The notes: generated by a model from the sequence alone, not told the origin. Shown: positions 33,908-42,352, counted from the stretch's first letter. The stretch: DNA of 64,000 nucleotides from an uncultured Lachnospiraceae bacterium (GCA_902781455.1 CACZJF010000005.1:33735-97734), one strand, 5' to 3'. Made by a program: numbers and translations.

Positions 33908-34441
33908 ATGAATAACAATGCTATCTACGCAGGGGGAGAATCTTTTGACCGCATCTTCAGGGCGCTTGGTGACCCGCATCGTATACAGATCATCAATCTG
34001 CTGAGAGAGAAGGAACTCAGCGCAGGAGAGATCCTGGAGGCGATCGACGTCGTGCAGTCAACATTGTCACATCATATGAAAACTCTGTCCGATTCCGGCG
34101 CGGTGAACGCAGTTCGACGCGGGAAGTGGACCTATTACTCTTTGAATGAGTCGAACCTGGAGCAGGCAGCTGCATTTCTTTCGGTGTGTGCAGAAGGAAC
34201 AAAGATCCGCAGAAAAGAAGCCGCACCCCGGGACACAGAAGAAAGGAAAACAGGATCCGGAGCAGCGGTAAAGCCGGCGGAAAAGGCTGCGGCGAAGACT
34301 GCAGAGAAGGCTGCCGTGAAGCCGGCGGCGAAGACTGCAGAAAAAGATGCTGCGAAGCCGGAAGAGAAGGCTGCGGACAAAGAGAGGGCCGGAAAAAAGA
34401 AAGACAAAAAAGGAAAGAAAAGTAAAAAAAGTAAGAAGTAA
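33908..34441 (+). CDS. ArsR-family transcriptional regulator with histone-like C-terminal tail
   Basis: 177 residues. The first about 95 are a winged helix: SFDRIFRALGDPHRIQIINLLREKELSAGEILEAI, then recognition helix VVQSTLSHHMKTLSDSGAV and the wing RRGKWTYYSLN. No CxC metal site is seen, so it is not a classical arsenic sensor. From about residue 100 the protein is Lys/Ala/Glu/Pro-rich, with repeats of the type KPAEKAAAKTAEKAA and an end made almost entirely of lysine, serine and glycine (KKGKKSKKSKK). The tail resembles histone H1-like bacterial proteins and probably binds DNA or RNA nonspecifically. AAGGGGAGA precedes the ATG. No adjacent target operon is evident. Confidence 0.8.
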   Translation: MNNNAIYAGGESFDRIFRALGDPHRIQIINLLREKELSAGEILEAIDVVQSTLSHHMKTLSDSGAVNAVRRGKWTYYSLNESNLEQAAAFLSVCAEGTKIRRKEAAPRDTEERKTGSGAAVKPAEKAAAKTAEKAAVKPAAKTAEKDAAKPEEKAADKERAGKKKDKKGKKSKKSKK

Positions 34442-34546
34442 CACGAAGTCTGTCTGTCTGCTGCGCTGCGACAGTCTTTTGGAATGACGGCAGTGGCTTA
34501 GGGCAGATAAAAAGAGGCAAGTGTGTTTATGAATATGCGGGGGGGG

Positions 34547-34576
34547 GGAGCCCAGGCGTATCGCCGGGCTCCTTCT
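34547..34576 (+). terminator. Terminator-like hairpin preceded by a G10 run
   Basis: GGAGCCC, bulged A, GGCG, loop TAT, CGCC, GGGCTCC, then TTCT. Ten consecutive G residues (34539-34548) run into the 5' arm. The weak T-tract makes termination moderate. It separates the ArsR gene from citrate synthase. Confidence 0.6.
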
Positions 34577-34632
34577 GCGCGATCAGATGAGATGCCTGCT
34601 GTTTTTGCGTACTTTGACAGGAGCAGGTTTGT

Positions 34633-34659
34633 TTGACAGATATCGTGCCATGTTATAAT
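34633..34659 (+). promoter_or_regulatory. Promoter for citrate synthase
   Basis: TTGACA (34633-34638) and TATAAT (34654-34659) with an extended TGt element. The spacer is only 15 bases, shorter than usual; the extended -10 may compensate. Confidence 0.55.
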
Positions 34660-34709
34660 ATTTTCGCATAAAAATAAGAGGAAAAGAATAAAAACTCGGG
34701 AGGTAATAC

Positions 34710-36074
34710 ATGCTGAGTGAACAGGAAAAAAAAGAGCGTGATGAGCGGCTGCTTGAGCTGACGGATGTTGCGCTTGACGCGAATAAGATGGACATGGGAC
34801 TTTACCAGAAGTTCAATGTCAAAAGAGGACTCCGCGAATCGAACGGACGCGGTGTCCTGACCGGACTGACAGAGATTTCCGACGTAAACGGACATAAGGA
34901 CGTAGACGGGAAATCGGTACCGATCGAGGGTGAACTTTACTTTCAGGGATACAAGGTCGGCGAGCTGATCGAAGGAAACAAGAACCGGAAGTTTACATTT
35001 GAGGAGGCAACCTACCTCCTGCTGTTTGGCAATCTTCCGACCAAGACGGAACTGAAGGAATTCATACATCTGCTTTCGCAGTACAGGGAGCTGCCGTCCA
35101 AGTTTGTGCGTGATGTCATACTGAAGGCGCCGAGCAAGAACATCATGAATGGCATGCAGCGGTCTGTCCTGACGCTGTATTCCTATGACAAGGATCCGGA
35201 CAATACGTCGATCCAGAATGTTTTCCGGCAGGCGCTGTACCTGATCGGTGTCATGCCGATGATTGCCGTTTATAATTATCATGCGTACCAGCATTACAAC
35301 AATGACCGTTCCCTGATTATCCGGTATCCGAGCGAGTCGCTGTCGACGGCCGAGAATATTCTCCGGATGCTGCGGGACGATGGAGCCTATACGGATCTTG
35401 AGGCAAGGGTTCTGGATGAGTGTCTGGTCATCCACGCAGAGCATGGCGGTGGTAACAACTCAACATTTACCACGCATGTTGTCTCATCGACAGGTACCGA
35501 TACGTATTCTGCAGTGGCAGCGTCGCTTGCCTCTCTGAAAGGACCGAAACACGGCGGCGCGAACCTGAAGGTGGAAAAGATGTTCTCGGATATCAAGTCA
35601 CATCTGTCCAACTGGGAGGATGAGGCGCAGATTCAGGACTATCTTGAGAAGATCATGAATAAGGAAGCATTTGACCATTCCGGACTGATCTACGGCATGG
35701 GCCATGCGATCTATACGCTGAGTGATCCCCGTGCGGTGATCCTGAAGAAGGCGGCGCGGAAGCTGTCTGAGGCAAAGGGGCTTGAGGAGGAATTCGCGCT
35801 TTACGAGTCAGTGGAGCGGATCTCCGCGAAGCTTCTGACAGAGCGCAAGAAGCTGTCGAAGCCGATCTGCTGCAACGTCGACTTCTACTCCGGATTTGTG
35901 TATTCCATGCTGGGCATTCCGATGCAGCTGTACACACCGATCTTCGCGATCGCAAGAATCTCCGGCTGGGCGGCGCACCGTATGGAGGAGCTGGTCAATG
36001 AGGGCAAGCTGATCCGTCCTGCCTACAAGTATGTCGGACATCACCGGGCTTACCGGAAGCTGGAAGACAGGTAA
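34710..36074 (+). CDS. gltA: Citrate synthase
   Basis: 454 residues of the citrate synthase family, of the type common in clostridia. Active-site blocks are LVIHAEHGGGNNSTFT (histidine near residue 246), LKGPKHGGANLKVEKM (histidine near 280) and CCNVDFYSGFVYSMLGIP (catalytic aspartate near 391). It condenses acetyl-CoA and oxaloacetate; in an anaerobe this usually feeds glutamate synthesis. No aconitase or isocitrate dehydrogenase is adjacent. CTCGGGAGG precedes the ATG. The stop codon overlaps the first unit of a 36-bp tandem repeat. Confidence 0.93.
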   Translation: MLSEQEKKERDERLLELTDVALDANKMDMGLYQKFNVKRGLRESNGRGVLTGLTEISDVNGHKDVDGKSVPIEGELYFQGYKVGELIEGNKNRKFTFEEATYLLLFGNLPTKTELKEFIHLLSQYRELPSKFVRDVILKAPSKNIMNGMQRSVLTLYSYDKDPDNTSIQNVFRQALYLIGVMPMIAVYNYHAYQHYNNDRSLIIRYPSESLSTAENILRMLRDDGAYTDLEARVLDECLVIHAEHGGGNNSTFTTHVVSSTGTDTYSAVAASLASLKGPKHGGANLKVEKMFSDIKSHLSNWEDEAQIQDYLEKIMNKEAFDHSGLIYGMGHAIYTLSDPRAVILKKAARKLSEAKGLEEEFALYESVERISAKLLTERKKLSKPICCNVDFYSGFVYSMLGIPMQLYTPIFAIARISGWAAHRMEELVNEGKLIRPAYKYVGHHRAYRKLEDR

Positions 36075-36180
36075 CCGATCCACAAACCAGTGTGAATGAA
36101 AACCAGGAAACCGATCCACAAACCAGTGTGAATGAAAACCAGGAAACCGATCCACAAACCAGTGTGAATGAAAACCAGGG
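36073..36180 (+). repeat. Three exact tandem copies of a 36-bp unit
   Basis: The unit starting aaccgatccacaaaccagtg repeats at 36073, 36109 and 36145, with copies identical apart from the last base or two. It fills the whole spacer between citrate synthase and phosphofructokinase, including the citrate synthase stop codon. There are no spacers between units, so it is not CRISPR. It must be transcribed if the two genes share an mRNA. Confidence 0.97.
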
Positions 36181-36189
36181 GGACAGAGA

Positions 36190-37164
36190 ATGGCTTCGAA
36201 AATCAAGACGATTGGAGTTTTGACAAGCGGTGGTGACGCGCCGGGCATGAACGCGGCGATCCGTGCTGTTGTCCGTATGGCAATCAACAAAGGAATCAAG
36301 GTCAAGGGAATCTACCAGGGTTACAAGGGGCTTCTGAATGAAGAGATTATTGACCTGGACGCAAGATCTGTATCTGACACTATCTCAAAGGGCGGCACAT
36401 TTCTGTATACCGCCAGGAGCATGGAGTTCCGTACCCCGGAGGGGCAGCAGAGAGCGGCTGACAACTGCCGGAAAAATGGCATCGAAGGCCTCGTTGTCAT
36501 AGGCGGCGACGGCTCATTTGCAGGGGCAGGGAAGCTGGCGGAGCTGGGAATCAATACGATCGGGGTTCCGGGTACGATTGACCTGGACATCGCATGCACC
36601 GAATACACGATCGGATTCGATACGGCGGTCAATACGGCGATGGACGCGATCGACAAGGTCCGCGATACTTCAACTTCCCATGAACGCTGTTCGATCATCG
36701 AGGTAATGGGAAGGCATGCGGGATACATCGCGCTGTGGTGCGGCATCGCGAACGGAGCGGAGGATATCCTGCTTCCGGAGACGTATGACTATGATGAGCA
36801 GAAGCTGATCAATAACATCATTGACTGCAGACGGCGGGGCAAGAAGCATCACATCATCGTGAATGCGGAGGGCAACGGCCATTCGGCTTCCATGGCAAGG
36901 CGTATCGAAGCGGCGACCGGTGTCGAGACCCGTGCCACGATTCTGGGCCACATGCAGAGGGGCGGATCGCCGACCTGCAAGGACAGAGTCTATGCTTCCA
37001 TGATGGGTGCCTACGCGGTGGACCTGCTCGCGGAAGGGAAGTCCAACCGTGTGGTCGGCTACCGGAACGGTGACTGGGTGGACTTTGACATGGCGCAGGC
37101 GCTCGCGATGCAGAAGGAGCTGCCGGATTATATGGTGCGTGTCGCAAAGGCGCTGTCAATATGA
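36190..37164 (+). CDS. pfkA: 6-phosphofructokinase, ATP type
   Basis: 324 residues. IGVLTSGGDAPGMNAAIRAVVR opens the protein and GGDGSFAGAGKL (near 103-107) carries Gly rather than the Asp found in PPi-dependent enzymes, indicating ATP as donor. The catalytic loop reads PGTIDLDIACTEYTIGFDTA near residue 124; most family members have TIDND here, so Asn is replaced by Leu while both flanking Asp residues remain. VMGRHAGYIAL and the ATILGHMQRGGSPTCKDR block are as expected. The last bases overlap the methyltransferase start (ATGA). It phosphorylates fructose 6-phosphate in glycolysis. Confidence 0.92.
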   Translation: MASKIKTIGVLTSGGDAPGMNAAIRAVVRMAINKGIKVKGIYQGYKGLLNEEIIDLDARSVSDTISKGGTFLYTARSMEFRTPEGQQRAADNCRKNGIEGLVVIGGDGSFAGAGKLAELGINTIGVPGTIDLDIACTEYTIGFDTAVNTAMDAIDKVRDTSTSHERCSIIEVMGRHAGYIALWCGIANGAEDILLPETYDYDEQKLINNIIDCRRRGKKHHIIVNAEGNGHSASMARRIEAATGVETRATILGHMQRGGSPTCKDRVYASMMGAYAVDLLAEGKSNRVVGYRNGDWVDFDMAQALAMQKELPDYMVRVAKALSI

Positions 37165-37964
37165 TCACCAGTACCGGAAACGGAAAGATCAAAGATCTGG
37201 TCAGACTGAAGAAAAGTGCGAAGGAACGTGCGAAGAATGGCGTGTTTCTTGTGGAAGGGCCGAAGATGTTCCGGGAGATTCCGCGCGGACTGTGCCTGGA
37301 AGTCTACGGATCGGAAACATTTTTCCTGACGCAGGAAGGCGCGGCTGCAAGGAAGAAGGCAGACGCGGATGGTATCGGGGTGCAGACGGTCTCGGATGCG
37401 GTTTTCCGGTATCTGTCGGACACGCAGTCACCGCAGGGAATCCTGGCGGTGGTGAAGCAGCTGCGGTATGGGCAGAGGGATCTGACGGGTGGCGCGATTC
37501 CCCTGATCGTCGCCCTTGAGAACCTGCAGGACCCGGGAAACCTTGGAACCATTCTCCGCACCGCGGAGGCGGCCGGCGCGACCGGCATCCTGCTCAGTCA
37601 GGGCTGCGCGGATATCTATAATCCCAAGGTGATCCGCTCCACGATGGGAAGCATCTTTCGCGTTCCGTTCGTCTATACGGAAGACCTGGAGGATGCGATT
37701 GCCGGGCTGAAGGAGCAGGGTGTGCGTGTGCTGGCCGCACATCTGGAAGGAAGTGTCGGCCTCTATGAAGAATCCTTCACAGCGCCAACGGCGCTTCTGA
37801 TCGGAAATGAGAGCCGCGGCCTGACGGACGAGACGGCAGCGCTTGCCGACCAGGCGGTCCGCATACCCATGAGCGGCCGTGTAGAATCGCTGAACGCGGC
37901 AGTCGCCACGGCTGTATGCCTGTTTGAGGCAAAGCGGCAGAGGGATCTGCCGGCGCAGGAGTAA
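37161..37964 (+). CDS. TrmH/SpoU-family RNA 2'-O-methyltransferase
   Basis: 267 residues. The N-terminal substrate-binding part contains ERAKNGVFLVEGPKM. The SPOUT domain follows with the three knot motifs: LENLQDPGNLGTILRTAEAAG near 116, LLIGNESRGL near 213 and IPMSGRVESLNAAVATAVCLFE near 235. It should methylate a ribose in rRNA or tRNA using S-adenosylmethionine; the exact site is unknown. It overlaps pfkA by four bases, so the two are co-translated. Confidence 0.9.
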   Translation: MITSTGNGKIKDLVRLKKSAKERAKNGVFLVEGPKMFREIPRGLCLEVYGSETFFLTQEGAAARKKADADGIGVQTVSDAVFRYLSDTQSPQGILAVVKQLRYGQRDLTGGAIPLIVALENLQDPGNLGTILRTAEAAGATGILLSQGCADIYNPKVIRSTMGSIFRVPFVYTEDLEDAIAGLKEQGVRVLAAHLEGSVGLYEESFTAPTALLIGNESRGLTDETAALADQAVRIPMSGRVESLNAAVATAVCLFEAKRQRDLPAQE

Positions 37965-37991
37965 CCCTTATCTTTAATAAATATGATAAGA

Positions 37992-38022
37992 CACCCCCGG
38001 ACGAATGCATTGTCCGGGGGTG
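37992..38022 (+). other. Strong hairpin after the methyltransferase gene
   Basis: CACCCCCGGAC and GTCCGGGGGTG form a perfect 11-bp stem on a 9-base loop, 28 bases after the stop. No T-run follows, so it may be an inefficient terminator or 3' stabiliser. Confidence 0.6.
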
Positions 38023-38115
38023 AATTGCGTTCTGAACGTCCCGCGAATGGGTTCTGTGCGTCCCGGTAAACTGGTTCTGAACTTACCGGCAGAGAAGGTG
38101 TTACATAATTGTTTC

Positions 38116-38144
38116 TTGACAAGGCCGAGAATGTGTAGTACTAT
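38116..38144 (+). promoter_or_regulatory. Promoter for the SleB-type hydrolase
   Basis: TTGACA (38116-38121), 17-base spacer, TACTAT (38139-38144). The leader of about 100 bases shows no riboswitch I can recognise. Confidence 0.7.
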
Positions 38145-38250
38145 GCAAATAATTCTTAACAAATTTGTAATAATTTGAAGAGAAATGTAACAACCGAAAG
38201 GCACAACGGCCAGCAGAAACGAATTACAAATCACACGAGGGATACGGATT

Positions 38251-39804
38251 ATGAGAAAAGCACAGAAACTTGCCGCAGGAATTGCAGCCGCCATGGTGGT
38301 GAGCGCTATTAGCGCGCCGGTTTCATTTGCGGCGGATAATACGTTTGGAATTGATGAGATCAACTGGACCGATGAGGACTGGAACAGTATCGCGATGACG
38401 AATGATGATACGGTTGATACCGGCGCGGTCATTCGTACAAAGGCGGACGCGGACAGTGAAGCCGCGGGTTACCTTTATCGCGGCGCGGCAGTTCAGGTTG
38501 TCGACAAGGGCGAGGAATGGACCGAGGTTCGCTCCGGCCGTGTCAATGGTTTTGTGAAGAATGAGTTTCTTGCGTACGGAGATGACGCGAGAGGACTTGC
38601 GGCGCATTACGGAAAGCAGGGTATCATCGCGAACTGGAACGATGTCAATGTGTTCTCGGACGATCATGCGGACGCGCCGGTCGCGGCTCAGGTGAGTGAC
38701 GGAACGCCGATGAGCATGATTCAGGACAACGGCCACTGGATTACGGTCCAGAACGGGGCGGATTCCGCCGGTTTTGTGTCGGAGGAAGATGTGACCAGAG
38801 TCTTGCTGGTGGATACAGCCGTTCCTGCGAGTGGCGAAGACGATGAGGATGTTCCGGCGACTATGACGGCAGCTGACTATACTGTTATGGCAGCGGCTTC
38901 CCAGGAGGAGAACGCGGACGCTGATTCCCAGGAGGATTCCGGATCTGTCCAGGATGCGGCGGAATCGTATGAGGGATCTTCAGATGATTCTTCCTACTCC
39001 GCTGATGATGCATATTCAGCATACACTGCTTATGCAGAAGATGCCGCTTCTTCGGACAGTACCGTTTCTTATGACGGAAATGACACGACTGACACGCAGA
39101 CCACTGACGCGGGCACAGTATCCACACAGATTGTCAGCGATAACGCAGATATTCAGGCGCTGTATGATGCTTATATCAAGGCGCAGAACGCTGCTATGGA
39201 CTGCACCACCGCAGAGGACGCGCAGGCGAAGGCGGACGCGGCGATCGCGGCGTGGAATGCATATCTGGAAGCCTGCGGAGAAACGCCTGTGGCAGCATCT
39301 TCCCAGACGGCCGGGCAGACTTCTGCTCAGACGGAGGATACCTCTTACACAGATACAGAAACTTACACAGACACCACAACGGGTGAGACCACGGAAACTG
39401 TGCAGACGGAAGCACCTGCGCAGACAGAGCAGCAGACGCAGACCTCTTCGTCCGGCAGCAACGCATATGGCAGCTATTCGGATCTTGATCTGCTCGCCGC
39501 GATTATCTGGTGTGAGGCAGGAAACCAGCCGTACGACGGCATGGTAGCAGTCGGACAGGTTGTCATGAACCGTGTCGCGAGTTCAAGCTTCCCGAACACG
39601 GTCTCCGAAGTGCTGAACCAGCCCGGACAGTTTACGCCGGCCAGCGCGGGAACCCTGCAGGCAGCACTTGCATCAGGTGTCAACGCAAACTGCTATGCGG
39701 CCGCCCAGGATGCGATGAACGGAACGGCTCCGGTACCGGGATATCCGATGTACTTTAACACGCACAGCGGAAGCTATAAGCTGGGAGCACATTATTTCTC
39801 ATAA
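38251..39804 (+). CDS. Secreted cell wall hydrolase with SH3 domains and SleB/CwlJ domain
   Basis: 517 residues. Signal peptide 1-30 ends SFAAD. Two SH3b-like domains span about 65-125 (IRTKADADSEAAGYLYRGAAVQVVD) and about 130-190. A long acidic Ser/Thr/Asp/Gln-rich linker (about 195-405) leads to a C-terminal Hydrolase_2 domain: LLAAIIWCEAGNQPYDGMVA with the catalytic glutamate near residue 422, GQVVMNRVASSSFPNTVSEVL, and a HSGSYKLGAHYF end. Family members cleave peptidoglycan glycan strands; SleB is a spore cortex lytic enzyme, but clostridial paralogues with SH3 domains act in vegetative wall turnover. GAGGGATACGG precedes the ATG. Confidence 0.88.
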   Translation: MRKAQKLAAGIAAAMVVSAISAPVSFAADNTFGIDEINWTDEDWNSIAMTNDDTVDTGAVIRTKADADSEAAGYLYRGAAVQVVDKGEEWTEVRSGRVNGFVKNEFLAYGDDARGLAAHYGKQGIIANWNDVNVFSDDHADAPVAAQVSDGTPMSMIQDNGHWITVQNGADSAGFVSEEDVTRVLLVDTAVPASGEDDEDVPATMTAADYTVMAAASQEENADADSQEDSGSVQDAAESYEGSSDDSSYSADDAYSAYTAYAEDAASSDSTVSYDGNDTTDTQTTDAGTVSTQIVSDNADIQALYDAYIKAQNAAMDCTTAEDAQAKADAAIAAWNAYLEACGETPVAASSQTAGQTSAQTEDTSYTDTETYTDTTTGETTETVQTEAPAQTEQQTQTSSSGSNAYGSYSDLDLLAAIIWCEAGNQPYDGMVAVGQVVMNRVASSSFPNTVSEVLNQPGQFTPASAGTLQAALASGVNANCYAAAQDAMNGTAPVPGYPMYFNTHSGSYKLGAHYFS

Positions 39805-39822
39805 TGTGGAACAGAACAAAAG

Positions 39823-39860
39823 CAAGAGAGGGAACGGCGGATCTGCCGTTCCCTCTCTTG
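39823..39860. terminator. Bidirectional terminator between convergent genes
   Basis: A perfect 16-bp stem (caagagagggaacggc / gccgttccctctcttg) on a 6-base loop, 18 bases after the hydrolase stop and 38 bases from the end of the DUF4364 gene on the other strand. On the minus strand it runs into CTTTTGTT. Confidence 0.85.
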
Positions 39861-39898
39861 CGGTATACGGGCAGTGTTTTGCCAACTCGACTCCCCGC

Positions 39899-40465
39899 TC
39901 ATTCTGCCTGCGGCGCTTCTTCCTCCACAATCCGGTCGATATGGTCGGGCTGGGTAAGCTTGTGAATGACCATCGCGTAGATCTCCTGTGACTTTTCCTT
40001 CCACTCCTGAGATACTGCCTTCGCCTGTGTCTCATTCGGAACCGTCAAAGTCATGTCGATGAGCGCGGTGGTGTGGTCCATGATCCGGCACCGCACCGCC
40101 CAGTCGCCGTCTGTCGTGCGATAGTATTCTGCGCGGCTCGAGACCGCCTCACGGAATTCGAGGCGCATCTTCTTCAGATAGTCATCTATGTCAGTGCGGA
40201 TCGAAGCAGAGAGCGTGCTGCGCAGCGCTTCGATGCTCTCCCGTCCGGATTCGGTGAGGGCATAGTAGCGGTAATCAGGGTAGGCCTCCTCGTGAACCAG
40301 GCCAGTGTCAACCAGCTCGCCAAGAGCGTACTGTACATTGAAATAATTCGTGTATCCGAGATCCAGAAATACGTTTGTGATCTGGCTGTTGGTCAGCGCA
40401 AAATCGACCCGGCTCAGGGTATACATCGTCATTAGCTTGTAAAGCGTATTCAACTGCTGAGACAT
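39899..40465 (-). CDS. DUF4364 family protein with winged-helix-like N terminus
   Basis: 188 residues, the only minus-strand gene before the integrase. The first about 90 residues look like a winged helix (LTNSQITNVFLDLGYTNYFNVQYALGELVDTGLV, then YPDYRYYALTESGRESIEAL), followed by a mixed alpha/beta domain. Such proteins are widespread in clostridia and presumed regulatory; no target is known. Minus-strand ribosome site GAGAGGCG precedes the ATG. It is divergent from the deacetylase gene, whose promoter lies in the shared 207-base spacer, so regulation of that gene is possible. Confidence 0.75.
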   Translation of the reverse strand: MSQQLNTLYKLMTMYTLSRVDFALTNSQITNVFLDLGYTNYFNVQYALGELVDTGLVHEEAYPDYRYYALTESGRESIEALRSTLSASIRTDIDDYLKKMRLEFREAVSSRAEYYRTTDGDWAVRCRIMDHTTALIDMTLTVPNETQAKAVSQEWKEKSQEIYAMVIHKLTQPDHIDRIVEEEAPQAE

Positions 40466-40579
40466 AAAACGCCTCTCTTTCTGTCCTTCTGGGTGATGCA
40501 GGCTGGTTCCTGCATTATTCTACATGATACCATTCGTCTTTCCGTATGACAACTCGGCCGGACTGCCCCTCTTTTCCAA

Positions 40580-40608
40580 ATGACATCGTGGTGGACTTAT
40601 GGTAAAAT
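40580..40608 (+). promoter_or_regulatory. Promoter for the polysaccharide deacetylase gene
   Basis: ATGACA (40580-40585), 17-base spacer, TAAAAT (40603-40608), 64 bases before the chosen ATG. An in-frame ATG at 40580 falls in the promoter and is rejected. Confidence 0.5.
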
Positions 40609-40672
40609 AAACTCTGATTCAGTATGTATGGACTTCCCTGGTCAAGGGTGGATCCTCAGCAGGAGTTTTATT

Positions 40673-42163
40673 ATGGCAAAGAGGATGAATACGGTGACTG
40701 AGCGGGAGATCCGGCGCAGAAGATCCAGCCTTATGCTGAAGTGTCTGATTGCTGCGCTGATTTTTCTTTCTATTGTGCTGGTCGCCTGGATTATATATGA
40801 TACGCAGTTTAAAAAACATGATAATCCATGGACAAGTGCCGGAGGAGAGGCCAAGGCAGAGAATCCTTCTGCCGCCGAGGGCGGCGATGCTTCCGTGTCC
40901 GCGGAGGGAGAGGGTTCTTCCGATGGACAGGATAGCGGAGCTGAGCAGGCATCTTCCGGGGAGGAGGAAGACGCTGTTGAGACAAGGGCGAACCGGTTGG
41001 CGGTGCAGTATGATTATGACGGGGCGGTCGCGCTGCTGAAGGGACAGCCGAATTACGACAGGAATGAGCGGTTCAAGAGTCTCGTGACATCTTATGAGGA
41101 AACCAAGGCTTCCTGCAGCCCCTATCCGATTGACCAGATCACGCATGTCTTCTTCCATTCGCTGGTCTACGATACCGCCAAGGCATTTGATGGGGACGCG
41201 TACGAAGCAGGCTACAATCAGGTCATGACCACGGTCAGCGAGATGAATTCGATCCTGCAGCAGATGTATAACCGTGGCTTTGTCATGGTCAGCCTGCACG
41301 ATATGGTGGAATTTGACGAAGCGGGGAATCTGTCGACGAAGGAGATTCTGCTTCCGCCCGGGAAGACGCCGTTTGTGATGAGCCAGGATGACTGCAGCTA
41401 TTATCACTACATGGACGGGGACGGATTCCCGCAGAAGCTGGTGGTGACGGAGGACGGAAAGGTTAAGAACTCTTACCTGGAAGACGACGGTTCTGTCTCC
41501 ATCGGCGACTATGATGTCGTTCCGATCGTGGATACATTTGTCGAGCAGCATCCGGATTTCTCCTACCACGGACATAAAGGAATCCTGGCGCTGACCGGGT
41601 ATGAGGGCGTGCTGGGCTACCGGACGGACGAGGTTTACAAGACGCGGGAAGCGGGCCGCGTAACGGAATTCCAGCAGGTATTCTTCGACCAGCATCCGGA
41701 CTTTGATTTCGACAAAGAAGTTGAGGAGGCAAAGAAGGTTGCGGAAGCCATGAAGGCAGAAGGCTGGGAATTCGCGTCCCACACCTGGGGCCACATCAAT
41801 CCGCGGAATGTTTCCATGGAAAGCCTGGTCAGAGACTCCAATCGCTGGCGAGACTGGGTCGAGCCGATCGTTGGTCCGACAGATGTACTGATCTTTGCGT
41901 TTGGCGCGGATATCGGCGACTGGCAGCCTTATTCGATGGCAAATGAGCTGTTTGCCCACTACAAGTCGATGGGATTCAAAATCTTCTGCAACGTCGACGC
42001 CAGCGCGAAGTACTGGGTGCAGATCGGGACGGACTATCTCAGGCAGGCGCGGCGCAATCTCGACGGATACCGCATGTATTACACACCGGATCTGATCTCA
42101 GATCTGTATGATGTATCGCAGGCGTGGGACGACAGCAGGCCGACACCCGTCCCACAGATGTGA
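40673..42163 (+). CDS. Membrane-anchored polysaccharide deacetylase (NodB/CE4-like)
   Basis: 496 residues; ATG at 40673 with AGGAG eight bases upstream. A basic N terminus and one membrane segment (about 22-44) are followed by a Glu/Ser/Gly-rich linker and an extracellular catalytic region. VMSQDDCSYY near residue 240 supplies the Asp pair of CE4 motif 1, and FASHTWGHIN near 368 supplies the two histidines of motif 2 (HxxxH). DVLIFAFGADIGDW is the later conserved strand. The domain is interrupted by an insertion of about 110 residues between motifs. CE4 enzymes remove N-acetyl groups from peptidoglycan or other glycans, often giving lysozyme resistance. The substrate is not determined. Confidence 0.82.
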   Translation: MAKRMNTVTEREIRRRRSSLMLKCLIAALIFLSIVLVAWIIYDTQFKKHDNPWTSAGGEAKAENPSAAEGGDASVSAEGEGSSDGQDSGAEQASSGEEEDAVETRANRLAVQYDYDGAVALLKGQPNYDRNERFKSLVTSYEETKASCSPYPIDQITHVFFHSLVYDTAKAFDGDAYEAGYNQVMTTVSEMNSILQQMYNRGFVMVSLHDMVEFDEAGNLSTKEILLPPGKTPFVMSQDDCSYYHYMDGDGFPQKLVVTEDGKVKNSYLEDDGSVSIGDYDVVPIVDTFVEQHPDFSYHGHKGILALTGYEGVLGYRTDEVYKTREAGRVTEFQQVFFDQHPDFDFDKEVEEAKKVAEAMKAEGWEFASHTWGHINPRNVSMESLVRDSNRWRDWVEPIVGPTDVLIFAFGADIGDWQPYSMANELFAHYKSMGFKIFCNVDASAKYWVQIGTDYLRQARRNLDGYRMYYTPDLISDLYDVSQAWDDSRPTPVPQM

Positions 42164-42204
42164 TCTACAAACGTTGCCCGATTCACGGCAGGGCAGATGC
42201 CTGG

Positions 42205-42352
42205 GCCTGATGCGTCAGGCTTGCCTGTAAGCAGCAGGCAAAGACATCTGACCGAGCCCGCGAAGCGGGAACTTCCCCTTCAGCCACAGGCAGAAGCTGC
42301 GAAGCAGCGACAGACGCGCGAAGCGCGGGTGGCCTGTGGCCTGATGGGGAAG
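42205..42352 (+). ncRNA. Highly structured leader upstream of the pyr operon
   Basis: Five small hairpins occur in a row: 42205-42220, 42223-42239, and three with GAA triloops, CCCGC/GCGGG (42257-42269), GCTGC/GCAGC (42296-42308) and CGCGC/GCGCG (42315-42327). The last two are enclosed by a long outer stem pairing 42272-42291 (cttccccttcagccacaggc) with 42332-42352, a three-way junction. The PyrR-binding consensus was not recognised, and no T-run marks an attenuator. The ribosome site of pyrC begins about 35 bases later. It could be a regulatory RNA leader or a dispersed palindromic repeat. Confidence 0.45.

Noticed and set aside
36073-36180. CRISPR-like 36-bp direct repeats
   Set aside because: The units are directly joined without spacers and only three copies exist; no cas genes are nearby.
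38145-38250. Cyclic-di-AMP or other riboswitch before the SleB-type gene
   Set aside because: The leader is only about 100 bases and the conserved ydaO-type motifs were not found.
42205-42352. PyrR-dependent attenuator
   Set aside because: The characteristic PyrR-binding loop was not found and there is no terminator T-run before pyrC.
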